From positions 455,887 to 519,886 of the forward strand of contig NZ_JH992923.1 in the NCBI RefSeq assembly GCF_000315425.1: a DNA stretch of 64,000 bases, read 5' to 3'. Below, in pieces: positions 39,820-47,753 of this stretch. This DNA is from Massilia timonae CCUG 45783. Its GTDB lineage: Bacteria; Pseudomonadota; Gammaproteobacteria; Burkholderiales; Burkholderiaceae_D. The notes beneath the pieces are model-generated. The model made no database searches. It had not been told where the DNA came from and saw only the letters and a list, made by a program, of their open reading frames with translations. A program made the position numbers and the translations under genes. Position 1 is the stretch's first letter. Each line of letters starts with the position of its first letter.

Positions 39820-42800
39820 ATGACTCGTAATGCTAAGCAGCAGGGTGTAGCTCGCCGGCGCCAGTGGGCGCTCGGCCTGACCGTCATGGCGGGCCTGGTT
39901 CACCAGGCGTACGCGCAGGACACCACCGCCACCACCACCGACGCCAATGCGCAAGCCAATGTGAACGTCGTCAAGGTGACCGGCTACCGCGGCAGCCTGC
40001 TGGCGTCGGCGCGCGACAAGAAGGAAGCCGTCGGCTTCCAGGACACCATCAGTTCGGAAGACATGGGTAAATTCCCGGACAAGAACATCGCGGAATCGCT
40101 CAGCCGCATTCCCGGCGTCCAGATTTCGCGCGACGTCACGGGCGAAGGCATGAACGTCCAGATCCGCGGCCTGGGCTCCAGCTTCACCAAGGTCCTGCTG
40201 AACAATGCGCAGATCGCCGTGGCGTCGTCCGGACCGATCGACGGCGCCAGCACCAACCGCGAGATCGACCTCGACCTGCTGCCGACCGAGCTGTTCACCA
40301 AGCTAACGGTCAGCAAGAGCCCGAATGCCTCGCAGCTCGAGGGCGGCGCCGCCGGCGTCGTCAACCTGCGCAGCGCGCGGCCGTTCGACAAGGAAGGCGC
40401 CTACGTCGTGTACAACGCGAGCGCGCAGAAGCAGGAAATCGCGAACGACGTCGGCGGGCGCGGCTCGATCCTGGCGAGCAAGACCTGGGGCGACAAGTTC
40501 GGTATCCTCGGCGGCGTCTACTACAACCGCCAGAAAGCGCGCACCACCGGCTACGAGACGGTCGGCCTGACCAATGCCAACCTGTCGGCTGCGCAGAACG
40601 GCCTGCCTTCGCGTAACAATACCGGCGGCGGCAACTGGACGATTCCCGGCACCGTGCCCGTCGGCGCGGGCGCGGGCCTCGTTCCCGGCACGCCGATCAA
40701 CCAGGGCTTCCTGGAGGCCAACAACCCGGGCACCAGCATCACCGCGATCGACAACGCGCTGGTCCCGCGCCTCGGCCGCTACATGGAATACTACGGCGAC
40801 CGCGACAAGGCCTCGGCCATCATCAGCGCCGAGTATCGTCCTACCGAAAACCTGCACTTCTACGTCGACACGCTGTACAGCGAAAAGGACGACGACATGC
40901 AGCGCATCGGCTACACCTGGGCCATGCGCAACGAGTTCGCCATTCCGCTCAATATGACCGTGGACCGCGCCGATTGCAGCGCCGGTTGCACGGCGACGGG
41001 CGGCACCTTCGCCAATGCGCGCTACTTCATCGAGTACGGCCCGCGCCGCGACAAGACCACGCTCAAGGGCATCAACCCGGGGATGACGTGGCAGATCGCG
41101 CCAACCCTGAAGCTCGAGGCGCAGGCCAACGCGACGGAGTCGGACTTCACGCACGAAGCGCCGACCGTCATGCCGATCACCGCGGCGGGCAGCGGACTGG
41201 TGGCCAGCTATGACGCCACCAATGGCGGGGTGCCCAGCATCACGTTCAACAACGATGTGAACAACCCGGCGAATCTTGGCTGGGCAGGTGGCCGCGTCAA
41301 TATCCAGAACGAGCTGCGCGAAACCAGCACCAAGGGCTTCCATACCGACCTGACCTGGGGCGACAACAAGCTGAACCTGAAGCTCGGCTACGCCTACGAC
41401 GACATCGACCGCCGCATCCGCGGCCAGGACAACTCGGCCGCCTGGCAGGCCGCGGTGTGCGGCAACAATCCAAGCGTGTTCCTGCAAGGCCCCAACGGCG
41501 CGCCGGCCTGCGACGGCGCCAACACGCCTGGCGCGAGCGCAGCGGCGCTCTATCCCGGCTTCGGCACCGGCTACACCGCGGGACGCACCGACCAGCTGGT
41601 CTACCAGGGCTCGCTGATCCCGGCCGACAAGCTGGCAAGCTACCTGGTGCCTGGCGAATACGGCCGCCTGGTCGTCGACTGGGACCGTTTCAGGAAGGAT
41701 TCGAACTACGATTACTACAACTCGACGGCGCCGGATTCGACCAGTTCGTCGACCGGGGCGAGCGCGGGCTACATGCGCGAGAAGACCTCGGGCTTCTATA
41801 CCGAGATCAACGGGTCGACCCTGCTCGCCAACATGCCGTTCCGGTATAACGCCGGCGTGCGGTATGTGCGCACCAAGCAGGAGGTCGGCTCCCTGAATTC
41901 GTTCAGCGATCCACGCAACGCCAACCTGACGCTGAATGGCGCCAAGTACCCGAACGCGACCGAGTGGCAGTATGTGAACAACACCTACAACAACACGCTG
42001 CCATCCGGCACCGCCGCCCTGACGGTCGCCAACAACGTCATCGTGCGCGCCGCGGCATCGAAGAGCATGACGCGCGCCAATCCGAACTCGCTGCGTCCCG
42101 GCATCAACTTCAGCTCGGTGTCGGCCGACGTCGGCACGATCGGCAGCCCCGAACTGCAGCCCTACATCTCGAAGAACCTGGACTTCGGCGTCGACTGGTA
42201 CACCGGCGGCGAAGGCTATGTGAGCCTGACCGTGTTCCAGAAGAAGCTCAAGGGCTTCACGGTGATCGAGAACCGTACCTTGCCGTTCAGCGCGCTGGAG
42301 CAGTATGGCGTCACCTATAACAACCTGATCCCGAACGCGCAGGCGGCGATCGACGCGCGCGGCGGCCCGGGCGCGGCGACCGTGGTGATGAGCCAGGAAC
42401 GCAATGCCGGCGGCATCCTGCGGATTCGCGGCCTGGAAATCGGCTGGGTCCAGCCACTCGACAGGTTCTTGCCGATCAAGGGCTTCGGCTTCAGCGAAAC
42501 CGCGACCCTGATCAACCAGTCGGCCAGCGGCGAGGGCACCAACGGCTTCGTGGCGCTGAACGTGCCGCGCAAGAGCAACAACTTCGGCATCTACTACGAG
42601 AACCACGGCTTCATGGCCCGGTTCTCGCACACCTACCGCGAAGGCAGCCAGGCGGCCAGCGGCGGCCAGAACGGCATCGCGGCGGCCGCCCTGTATGGCC
42701 GCGCGTACAAACAGGCCGACTTCTCGTCGAGCGTGGATCTGGAGCGGGTGTTCGATCGTGAGGGCTGGCCGACCGTCACCTTCGATGTCGTCAACATCAA

Positions 42801-42900
42801 CAAGGCCAAGCGGGACTCGTACTTCCAGTTCGAGAGCGCGCAGTTCGGGTTCTATGACCCGGGCCGCACCTTCCAGCTGGGTGTGCGCGGCGAGTTCTGA
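39820..42900 (+). CDS. TonB-dependent receptor for xylan oligosaccharides
   Basis: 1026 residues. Signal peptide to about residue 31 (GLVHQAYAQDT), a plug domain (EDMGKFPDKNIAESLSRIPG, then VQIRGLGSSFTKVLLNN, then EGGAAGVVNLRSARPFD) and a 22-strand barrel ending in the outer-membrane signature phenylalanine (VRGEF). The plug resembles the carbohydrate-uptake TonB receptors of Xanthomonas and Caulobacter. No N-terminal signalling domain precedes the plug, so it does not control an anti-sigma factor itself. AGGAG precedes ATG 39820. The substrate is inferred from its neighbours. Confidence 0.94.
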   Translation: MTRNAKQQGVARRRQWALGLTVMAGLVHQAYAQDTTATTTDANAQANVNVVKVTGYRGSLLASARDKKEAVGFQDTISSEDMGKFPDKNIAESLSRIPGVQISRDVTGEGMNVQIRGLGSSFTKVLLNNAQIAVASSGPIDGASTNREIDLDLLPTELFTKLTVSKSPNASQLEGGAAGVVNLRSARPFDKEGAYVVYNASAQKQEIANDVGGRGSILASKTWGDKFGILGGVYYNRQKARTTGYETVGLTNANLSAAQNGLPSRNNTGGGNWTIPGTVPVGAGAGLVPGTPINQGFLEANNPGTSITAIDNALVPRLGRYMEYYGDRDKASAIISAEYRPTENLHFYVDTLYSEKDDDMQRIGYTWAMRNEFAIPLNMTVDRADCSAGCTATGGTFANARYFIEYGPRRDKTTLKGINPGMTWQIAPTLKLEAQANATESDFTHEAPTVMPITAAGSGLVASYDATNGGVPSITFNNDVNNPANLGWAGGRVNIQNELRETSTKGFHTDLTWGDNKLNLKLGYAYDDIDRRIRGQDNSAAWQAAVCGNNPSVFLQGPNGAPACDGANTPGASAAALYPGFGTGYTAGRTDQLVYQGSLIPADKLASYLVPGEYGRLVVDWDRFRKDSNYDYYNSTAPDSTSSSTGASAGYMREKTSGFYTEINGSTLLANMPFRYNAGVRYVRTKQEVGSLNSFSDPRNANLTLNGAKYPNATEWQYVNNTYNNTLPSGTAALTVANNVIVRAAASKSMTRANPNSLRPGINFSSVSADVGTIGSPELQPYISKNLDFGVDWYTGGEGYVSLTVFQKKLKGFTVIENRTLPFSALEQYGVTYNNLIPNAQAAIDARGGPGAATVVMSQERNAGGILRIRGLEIGWVQPLDRFLPIKGFGFSETATLINQSASGEGTNGFVALNVPRKSNNFGIYYENHGFMARFSHTYREGSQAASGGQNGIAAAALYGRAYKQADFSSSVDLERVFDREGWPTVTFDVVNINKAKRDSYFQFESAQFGFYDPGRTFQLGVRGEF

Positions 42901-42927
42901 CCCAACGCTGCCTGACCCGCCCTTCCC

Positions 42928-42952
42928 GGGCCTGCCGTCCCTCGGCAGGCCT
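42928..42952 (+). terminator. hairpin after TonB receptor gene
   Basis: GCCTGCCG (42930-42937) pairs with CGGCAGGC (42943-42950), extendable by one or two pairs, loop of 5 nt. There is no T-run, so termination here may be partial. Confidence 0.45.
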
Positions 42953-42965
42953 GAGGAGGAGGTGA

Positions 42966-42979
42966 TGATTGCGTTAACA
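42966..42979 (+). promoter_or_regulatory. LacI-type operator (xyl-box-like), site E
   Basis: TGATTGCGTTAACA, followed by TTAATGTTAG, a nearly perfect second dyad TAACATTAATGTTA. 83 bases upstream of the xylX ATG. Confidence 0.7.
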
Positions 42980-43061
42980 TTAATGTTAGAATCATGTCCG
43001 AAGGCTTCACCCCGAACCCCATACTGCCGCCCCGAGGGCGGCACCAGCAATCGAGGAACCC

Positions 43062-44246
43062 ATGACTACCATCCAAGCCAATCCGCTTCCCGATGACCTC
43101 GACCGCGCGCTGCTGGTCGGCCGGGTCTGGCGCACCGGCGCCAACGAAGGTCCAGCCGTGGTCGCCGTGCGCGGCGGCCGCCTGGTCGACATCACCCGCC
43201 ATGCGCCGACCGTGGCCGACCTGTTCGAACGCCGCGACCTGCTGGCCATCGCGGGCGGCGCCGAGGGCGAAGACCTTGGCGAGGTGCGCGCGCTGATGGA
43301 CGCCGCGCTGCGCTGCGAGGCCGGCGCCAACGGCATGCGCCTGCTGGCGCCATGCGACCTGCAGGCGATCAAGGCCGCCGGCGTGACGTTTGCCGTCAGC
43401 CTGCTGGAACGCGTGATCGAAGAGCAGGCCAAGGGCGACCCGTCGCGCGCCGAGGCGCTGCGCGCGCAGCTGCATGCGACGATCGGCACCGACCTGTCGG
43501 ACATCGTGCCGGGCTCGGAGGCCGCGCAGCGCCTGAAGACCGAACTGTCGGCGCGCGGCCTGTGGTCGCAGTACATGGAAGTGGGCATCGGCCCGGACGC
43601 CGAAGTCTTCACCAAGTCGCAGCCGATGTCGGCGGTGGGCCACGGCGCCGACATCGGCCTGCATCCGACCTCGCACTGGAACAATCCCGAACCCGAGATC
43701 GTGCTGGCGGTGAACAGCCGCGCCGAGATCGTCGGCGCCACCCTGGGCAACGACGTCAACCTGCGCGACATCGAAGGCCGCAGCGCCCTGTTGCTGGGCA
43801 AGGCCAAGGACAACAACGCTTCCTGCGCCATCGGCCCCTTCATCCGCCTGTTCGACGACACCTATTCGCTCGACACCCTGCGCGCGTGCGAGGTGAACAT
43901 GCTGATCGAAGGCGTGGACGACGGCTTCATCCTGGAAGGCAGCAGCCGCATGCGCGAGATCAGCCGCGACCCGCTCGACCTGGTGGCCCAGACCTGCGGC
44001 GCGCACCACCAGTACCCGGACGGCTTCATGCTGTTCCTCGGCACGATGTTCTCGCCGATCAAGGACCGCGACGCCGAAGGCGGCGGCTTTACCCACCACC
44101 TGGGCGACAAGGTCGGCATCTCGACCCCATCGCTCGGCACCCTGGTCAACACCGTGCAACGCAGCGACGCGATCACGCCCTGGACCTTCGGCGTGCGCGC
44201 GCTGTACGCCAACCTGGCGCAGCGCGGCTTGCTGGTCCAGGAATAA
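43062..44246 (+). CDS. xylX: 2-keto-3-deoxy-xylonate dehydratase, XylX/AraD1 family
   Basis: 394 residues of the fumarylacetoacetate-hydrolase fold as used in oxidative pentose pathways. Features: VGIGPDAEVFTKSQPMSAVGHG, then HPTSHWNNPEPEIVLAVNSRAEIVGATLGNDVN (metal-binding Glu residues), then GSSRMREISRDP. It dehydrates 2-keto-3-deoxy-D-xylonate to 2-ketoglutarate semialdehyde. GAGG sits 5 nt before ATG 43062. First gene of xylX-B-C-D. The same family also serves L-arabonate degradation; the XylD-like last gene favours xylose. Confidence 0.9.
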   Translation: MTTIQANPLPDDLDRALLVGRVWRTGANEGPAVVAVRGGRLVDITRHAPTVADLFERRDLLAIAGGAEGEDLGEVRALMDAALRCEAGANGMRLLAPCDLQAIKAAGVTFAVSLLERVIEEQAKGDPSRAEALRAQLHATIGTDLSDIVPGSEAAQRLKTELSARGLWSQYMEVGIGPDAEVFTKSQPMSAVGHGADIGLHPTSHWNNPEPEIVLAVNSRAEIVGATLGNDVNLRDIEGRSALLLGKAKDNNASCAIGPFIRLFDDTYSLDTLRACEVNMLIEGVDDGFILEGSSRMREISRDPLDLVAQTCGAHHQYPDGFMLFLGTMFSPIKDRDAEGGGFTHHLGDKVGISTPSLGTLVNTVQRSDAITPWTFGVRALYANLAQRGLLVQE

Positions 44247-44269
44247 AACAGTCCTACTACGAAAAACCC

Positions 44270-45061
44270 ATGTCTGACACTACACAACCAGCCTTTGTAT
44301 ACGCAACTTATCCGGACCTGAACGGCAAGCGTGTCGTCATCACCGGCGGCGGCAGCGGCATCGGCGCCGAGCTGGTCACCGCCTTCGTCGGGCAGGGCGC
44401 CCGGGTCTGGTTCCTCGACATCGCCGAGGGCGCAGGACGCGCCCTGGCCGAGTCGCTGGACGGCGCGACCCACGCACCGCGCTTCGTCCATTGCGACCTG
44501 ACCGACCTCGATGCGCTCAAGCGCGCCTTCGACGGCATCGTGCAGGACGCCGGCGCGGTCGACATCCTGCTCAACAACGCGGCCAACGATGACCGTCACA
44601 GCATCGGCGACGTCACCCCGGCCTACTGGGAAAGCCGGATGAACGTCAACCTGCGCCACCAGTTCTTCTGTTCCCAGGCCGTCATTCCCGGCATGCGGGA
44701 GCAGGGCCACGGCGTGATCCAGAATTTCGGCTCGATTTCGTGGCACCTGCCGCATACCGAGCTGGCCCTGTACATGACGGCCAAGGCCGGCGTCGAGGGC
44801 ATGACGCGCGCGATGGCGCGCGAGCTCGGGCCGCACGGCATCCGCACCGTGGCCGTGGTGCCGGGCGCGGTGCGCACCCCGCGCCAGGAAGCGCTGTGGC
44901 ACACGCCGCACGAGGAAGCGCGCATCCTGAACGGCCAGTGCCTGCAGGAGCGCGTGGAGATGCAGGACGTGGCGGCGCTGTCGCTGTTCCTGGCCTCGAA
45001 CAATGCGCGTCGCTGCAGCGGCCGCGAATACTTCGTCGACGCGGGCTGGTACGGCGCATGA
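44270..45061 (+). CDS. xylB: SDR family D-xylose 1-dehydrogenase
   Basis: 263-residue short-chain dehydrogenase from ATG 44270. NAD(P)-binding TGGGSGIGAELV near residue 25, NNAAND near 98, catalytic Ser in FGSISWHLP, and YMTAKAGVEGM as YxxxK. It oxidises an aldopentose to its lactone; Caulobacter XylB is the closest context match. L-arabinose or D-galactose as substrate cannot be excluded. Its stop overlaps the lactonase start as ATGA. Confidence 0.88.
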   Translation: MSDTTQPAFVYATYPDLNGKRVVITGGGSGIGAELVTAFVGQGARVWFLDIAEGAGRALAESLDGATHAPRFVHCDLTDLDALKRAFDGIVQDAGAVDILLNNAANDDRHSIGDVTPAYWESRMNVNLRHQFFCSQAVIPGMREQGHGVIQNFGSISWHLPHTELALYMTAKAGVEGMTRAMARELGPHGIRTVAVVPGAVRTPRQEALWHTPHEEARILNGQCLQERVEMQDVAALSLFLASNNARRCSGREYFVDAGWYGA

Positions 45062-45930
45062 ACAACGCGCCGCACTGCCTGTGGGAGGTGGGCGCCACGC
45101 TTGGCGAAGGCGCGCTGTGGCATGGCGCGGCGGGCCAGGTGTGGTTCGTCGACATCAAGGGCCGGCGCCTGCATTGCTATGGCGCCGGCAATGGCGAAAA
45201 ACGCAGCTGGGACGCGCCGGGGCAGGTGAGTTTCGTGGTGCCGGTCGCGGGCGGTGGTTTCGTCTGTGCGCTGGAGGATGGCCTGTACCGCTTCCACGAG
45301 GCGAGCGGCGAGTTCACCCCCTTGCTGAAGGTCGAGGCCGACCAGCCGGGCAACCGCTTCAACGACGGCCACGTCGACGCCGCCGGCAGCTTGTGGTTCG
45401 GCTCGATGGACGACGCCGAAGACCAGGCCAGCGGCGCCCTGTACCGCTTCGACGGACGCGCGGCGAGCCGCGTGGACGACGGCTACGTGATCACCAACGG
45501 CCCGGCCATCAGCCCCGATGGGCGCACGCTGTACCACACCGACACGCTGGCCAGGCGCATCTACGCCTTCGACCTGGGCCAGGACGGCCTGGTCGCGCGC
45601 AAGCGCCTGTTCGCCGAGCTGGCCGACGGCGGCTATCCGGACGGGATGGCGGTCGATGCCGAGGGCTGCCTGTGGGTGGCCACCTTCGGCGGCTGGCGCA
45701 TCGACCGCTTCGACCCGCAGGGACGCAAGGTGGGCGAAGTGCGCTTCCCGTGCGCCAACATCACCAAGCTCGCCTTCGGCGGCGACGACCTGCGCACCGT
45801 GTATGCCACGACCGCGCGCAAGGGCCTGTCGGCCGCCCAGCTCGACGCGCAGCCACTCGCGGGCGGGCTGTTCACCTTCCGCGCCGACGTGCCGGGACTG
45901 CCGCAGCATGCGTTGCGGCTGCAGGATTAA
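45058..45930 (+). CDS. xylC: SMP-30/gluconolactonase family xylonolactonase
   Basis: 290 residues from ATG 45058. The propeller lactonase pattern is clear: GEGALWHG with the metal-binding Glu, NRFNDGHVDAAGSLWFGSMD, ITNGPAISPDGRTLYHTDT and GYPDGMAVDAEGCLWVA with the conserved Asn and Asp ligands. It opens xylono-1,4-lactone from the dehydrogenase to xylonate. 19 bp separate it from xylD. Confidence 0.9.
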   Translation: MNNAPHCLWEVGATLGEGALWHGAAGQVWFVDIKGRRLHCYGAGNGEKRSWDAPGQVSFVVPVAGGGFVCALEDGLYRFHEASGEFTPLLKVEADQPGNRFNDGHVDAAGSLWFGSMDDAEDQASGALYRFDGRAASRVDDGYVITNGPAISPDGRTLYHTDTLARRIYAFDLGQDGLVARKRLFAELADGGYPDGMAVDAEGCLWVATFGGWRIDRFDPQGRKVGEVRFPCANITKLAFGGDDLRTVYATTARKGLSAAQLDAQPLAGGLFTFRADVPGLPQHALRLQD

Positions 45931-45949
45931 CCATGGAATATCCGACACA

Positions 45950-47740
45950 ATGAGCAACAACGTGAATAACAGCGCCAAGCGTCGCTACCGGTCCCAGGAC
46001 TGGTTCGACAATCCCGAGCGCATCGACATGACCGCGCTCTACCTCGAGCGCTTCATGAACTACGGGATCACGCCCGAGGAGCTGCGCTGCGGCAAACCGA
46101 TCATCGGCATCGCCCAGAGCGGCAGCGACATCACGCCGTGCAACCGCATCCACCTGGAGACCGTCAAGCGGGTGCGCGACGGCATCCGCGACGCCGGCGG
46201 CATCCCGATGGAATTCCCGCTGCATCCGATCTTCGAGAACTGCCGCCGTCCGACCGCGGCCCTGGACCGCAACCTGGCCTATCTCGGCCTGGTCGAAATC
46301 CTGCACGGCTATCCGATCGACGCCGTGGTGCTCACCACCGGCTGCGACAAGACCGTGCCGGCCCAGCTGATGGCCGCGGCCACGGTCGACATTCCGGCCA
46401 TCGTGCTGTCGGGCGGGCCGATGCTCGACGGCTGGTTCGAGGGTGAGCTGGTGGGCTCCGGCGCCGCCATCTGGAAGGCGCGCCGCCAGCTGGCGGCCGG
46501 CGCCATCGACGAAAAGAAGTTCGTCGACATCGCCACCGCGTCGGCGCCATCCGCCGGGCACTGCAACACCATGGGCACTGCCTCGACCATGAATGCCGTG
46601 GCCGAGGCGCTGGGCATGTCGCTCACCGGCTGCTCGGCGATCCCCGCGCCTTACCGCGAGCGCGGCCAGATGGCCTATGAAACCGGCCGCCGCATCGTCG
46701 AACTGGCGAAGGACGACGTGCGCCCCTCGCAGATCATGACGCGCGAGGCCTTCCTCGACGCGATCGTGGTCAACGCCGCGATCGGCGGCTCGAGCAACGC
46801 CCAGCCGCACATCGTGGCCATGGCGCGCCATGCGGGCGTGGAGATCACGCCCGAGGACTGGATGGAATACGGCTACGACGTGCCGCTGCTGCTGAACATG
46901 CAGCCGGCCGGCAAATACCTGGGCGAGCGCTTCCACCGCGCCGGCGGCGTGCCGGCCGTGATGTGGGAGCTGGAGCAGGCGGGCAAGCTGCGGTCGACAC
47001 GCCCGACCGTCACCGGCAAGACCATGGCCGAGAACATCTACGACCGCGAGACCGACGACCGCGAGATGATCAAGCCGTTCGCCGAGCCGCTCAAGGAAAC
47101 GGCGGGCTTCCTGGTCCTGAAGGGCAATCTGTTCGACTTCGCGATCATGAAGACCAGCGTGATCTCGCCGGCCTTCCGCGCGCGTTATCTCGCCAATCCG
47201 GGGCACGAGAACTGCTTCGAGTGCAAAGTGGTCGTATTCGACGGCTCGGACGACTATCATCACCGGATCAACGATCCGAGCCTGGGCATCGACGAGTACA
47301 CGATGCTGGTGATCCGCGGCGCGGGCCCGGTCGGCTGGCCCGGTTCGGCCGAGGTGGTCAATATGCAGCCGCCCGATCACCTGATCAAGGAAGGCATCAA
47401 CAACCTGCCGACCCTGGGCGACGGCCGCCAGTCGGGCACCTCGGACAGCCCGTCGATCCTGAACGCCTCGCCCGAGAGCGCGGCCGGCGGCAACCTGGCG
47501 CTGCTGCGCACGGGTGACGTGATCCGGGTCGACCTGAACCACGGCCGCTGCGACGTGCTGCTGTCGGACGAGGACCTGGAAGCGCGCCGGAGCGACGCGC
47601 CGCCGCCGATCCCCGCCAGCCAGACCCCGTGGCAGGAGATCTACCGCGCCACGGTGGGCCAGCTGCACAAGGGCGCGTGCATGGAGCTCGCCCTGCCGTA
47701 TCGCGGCGTGGGGCACGACATGCCGCGCCACAACCACTGA
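45950..47740 (+). CDS. xylD: D-xylonate dehydratase
   Basis: 596-residue IlvD/EDD-family enzyme from ATG 45950. It opens RRYRSQDWFDNPERIDMTAL and ends PRHNH, both characteristic of Caulobacter-type XylD. Cluster ligands: TTGCDKTVPA and PSAGHCNTMGTAST. It dehydrates D-xylonate to 2-keto-3-deoxyxylonate, which XylX then takes on. Its stop is only 13 bp from the converging sbcC stop, with no terminator between. Confidence 0.93.
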   Translation: MSNNVNNSAKRRYRSQDWFDNPERIDMTALYLERFMNYGITPEELRCGKPIIGIAQSGSDITPCNRIHLETVKRVRDGIRDAGGIPMEFPLHPIFENCRRPTAALDRNLAYLGLVEILHGYPIDAVVLTTGCDKTVPAQLMAAATVDIPAIVLSGGPMLDGWFEGELVGSGAAIWKARRQLAAGAIDEKKFVDIATASAPSAGHCNTMGTASTMNAVAEALGMSLTGCSAIPAPYRERGQMAYETGRRIVELAKDDVRPSQIMTREAFLDAIVVNAAIGGSSNAQPHIVAMARHAGVEITPEDWMEYGYDVPLLLNMQPAGKYLGERFHRAGGVPAVMWELEQAGKLRSTRPTVTGKTMAENIYDRETDDREMIKPFAEPLKETAGFLVLKGNLFDFAIMKTSVISPAFRARYLANPGHENCFECKVVVFDGSDDYHHRINDPSLGIDEYTMLVIRGAGPVGWPGSAEVVNMQPPDHLIKEGINNLPTLGDGRQSGTSDSPSILNASPESAAGGNLALLRTGDVIRVDLNHGRCDVLLSDEDLEARRSDAPPPIPASQTPWQEIYRATVGQLHKGACMELALPYRGVGHDMPRHNH

Positions 47741-47753
47741 TCCAACCGCGCGG

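Noticed and set aside
40303..43050. 915-codon minus-strand open frame opposite the TonB receptor
   Set aside because: Antisense shadow; composition is Arg/Val/Ala-rich without motifs, while the plus frame has clear receptor landmarks.
23287..47740. The xylan region as a recent horizontal island
   Set aside because: No integrase, insertion sequence, flanking direct repeat or clear base-composition break was seen; its tRNA neighbours are not at its edges.
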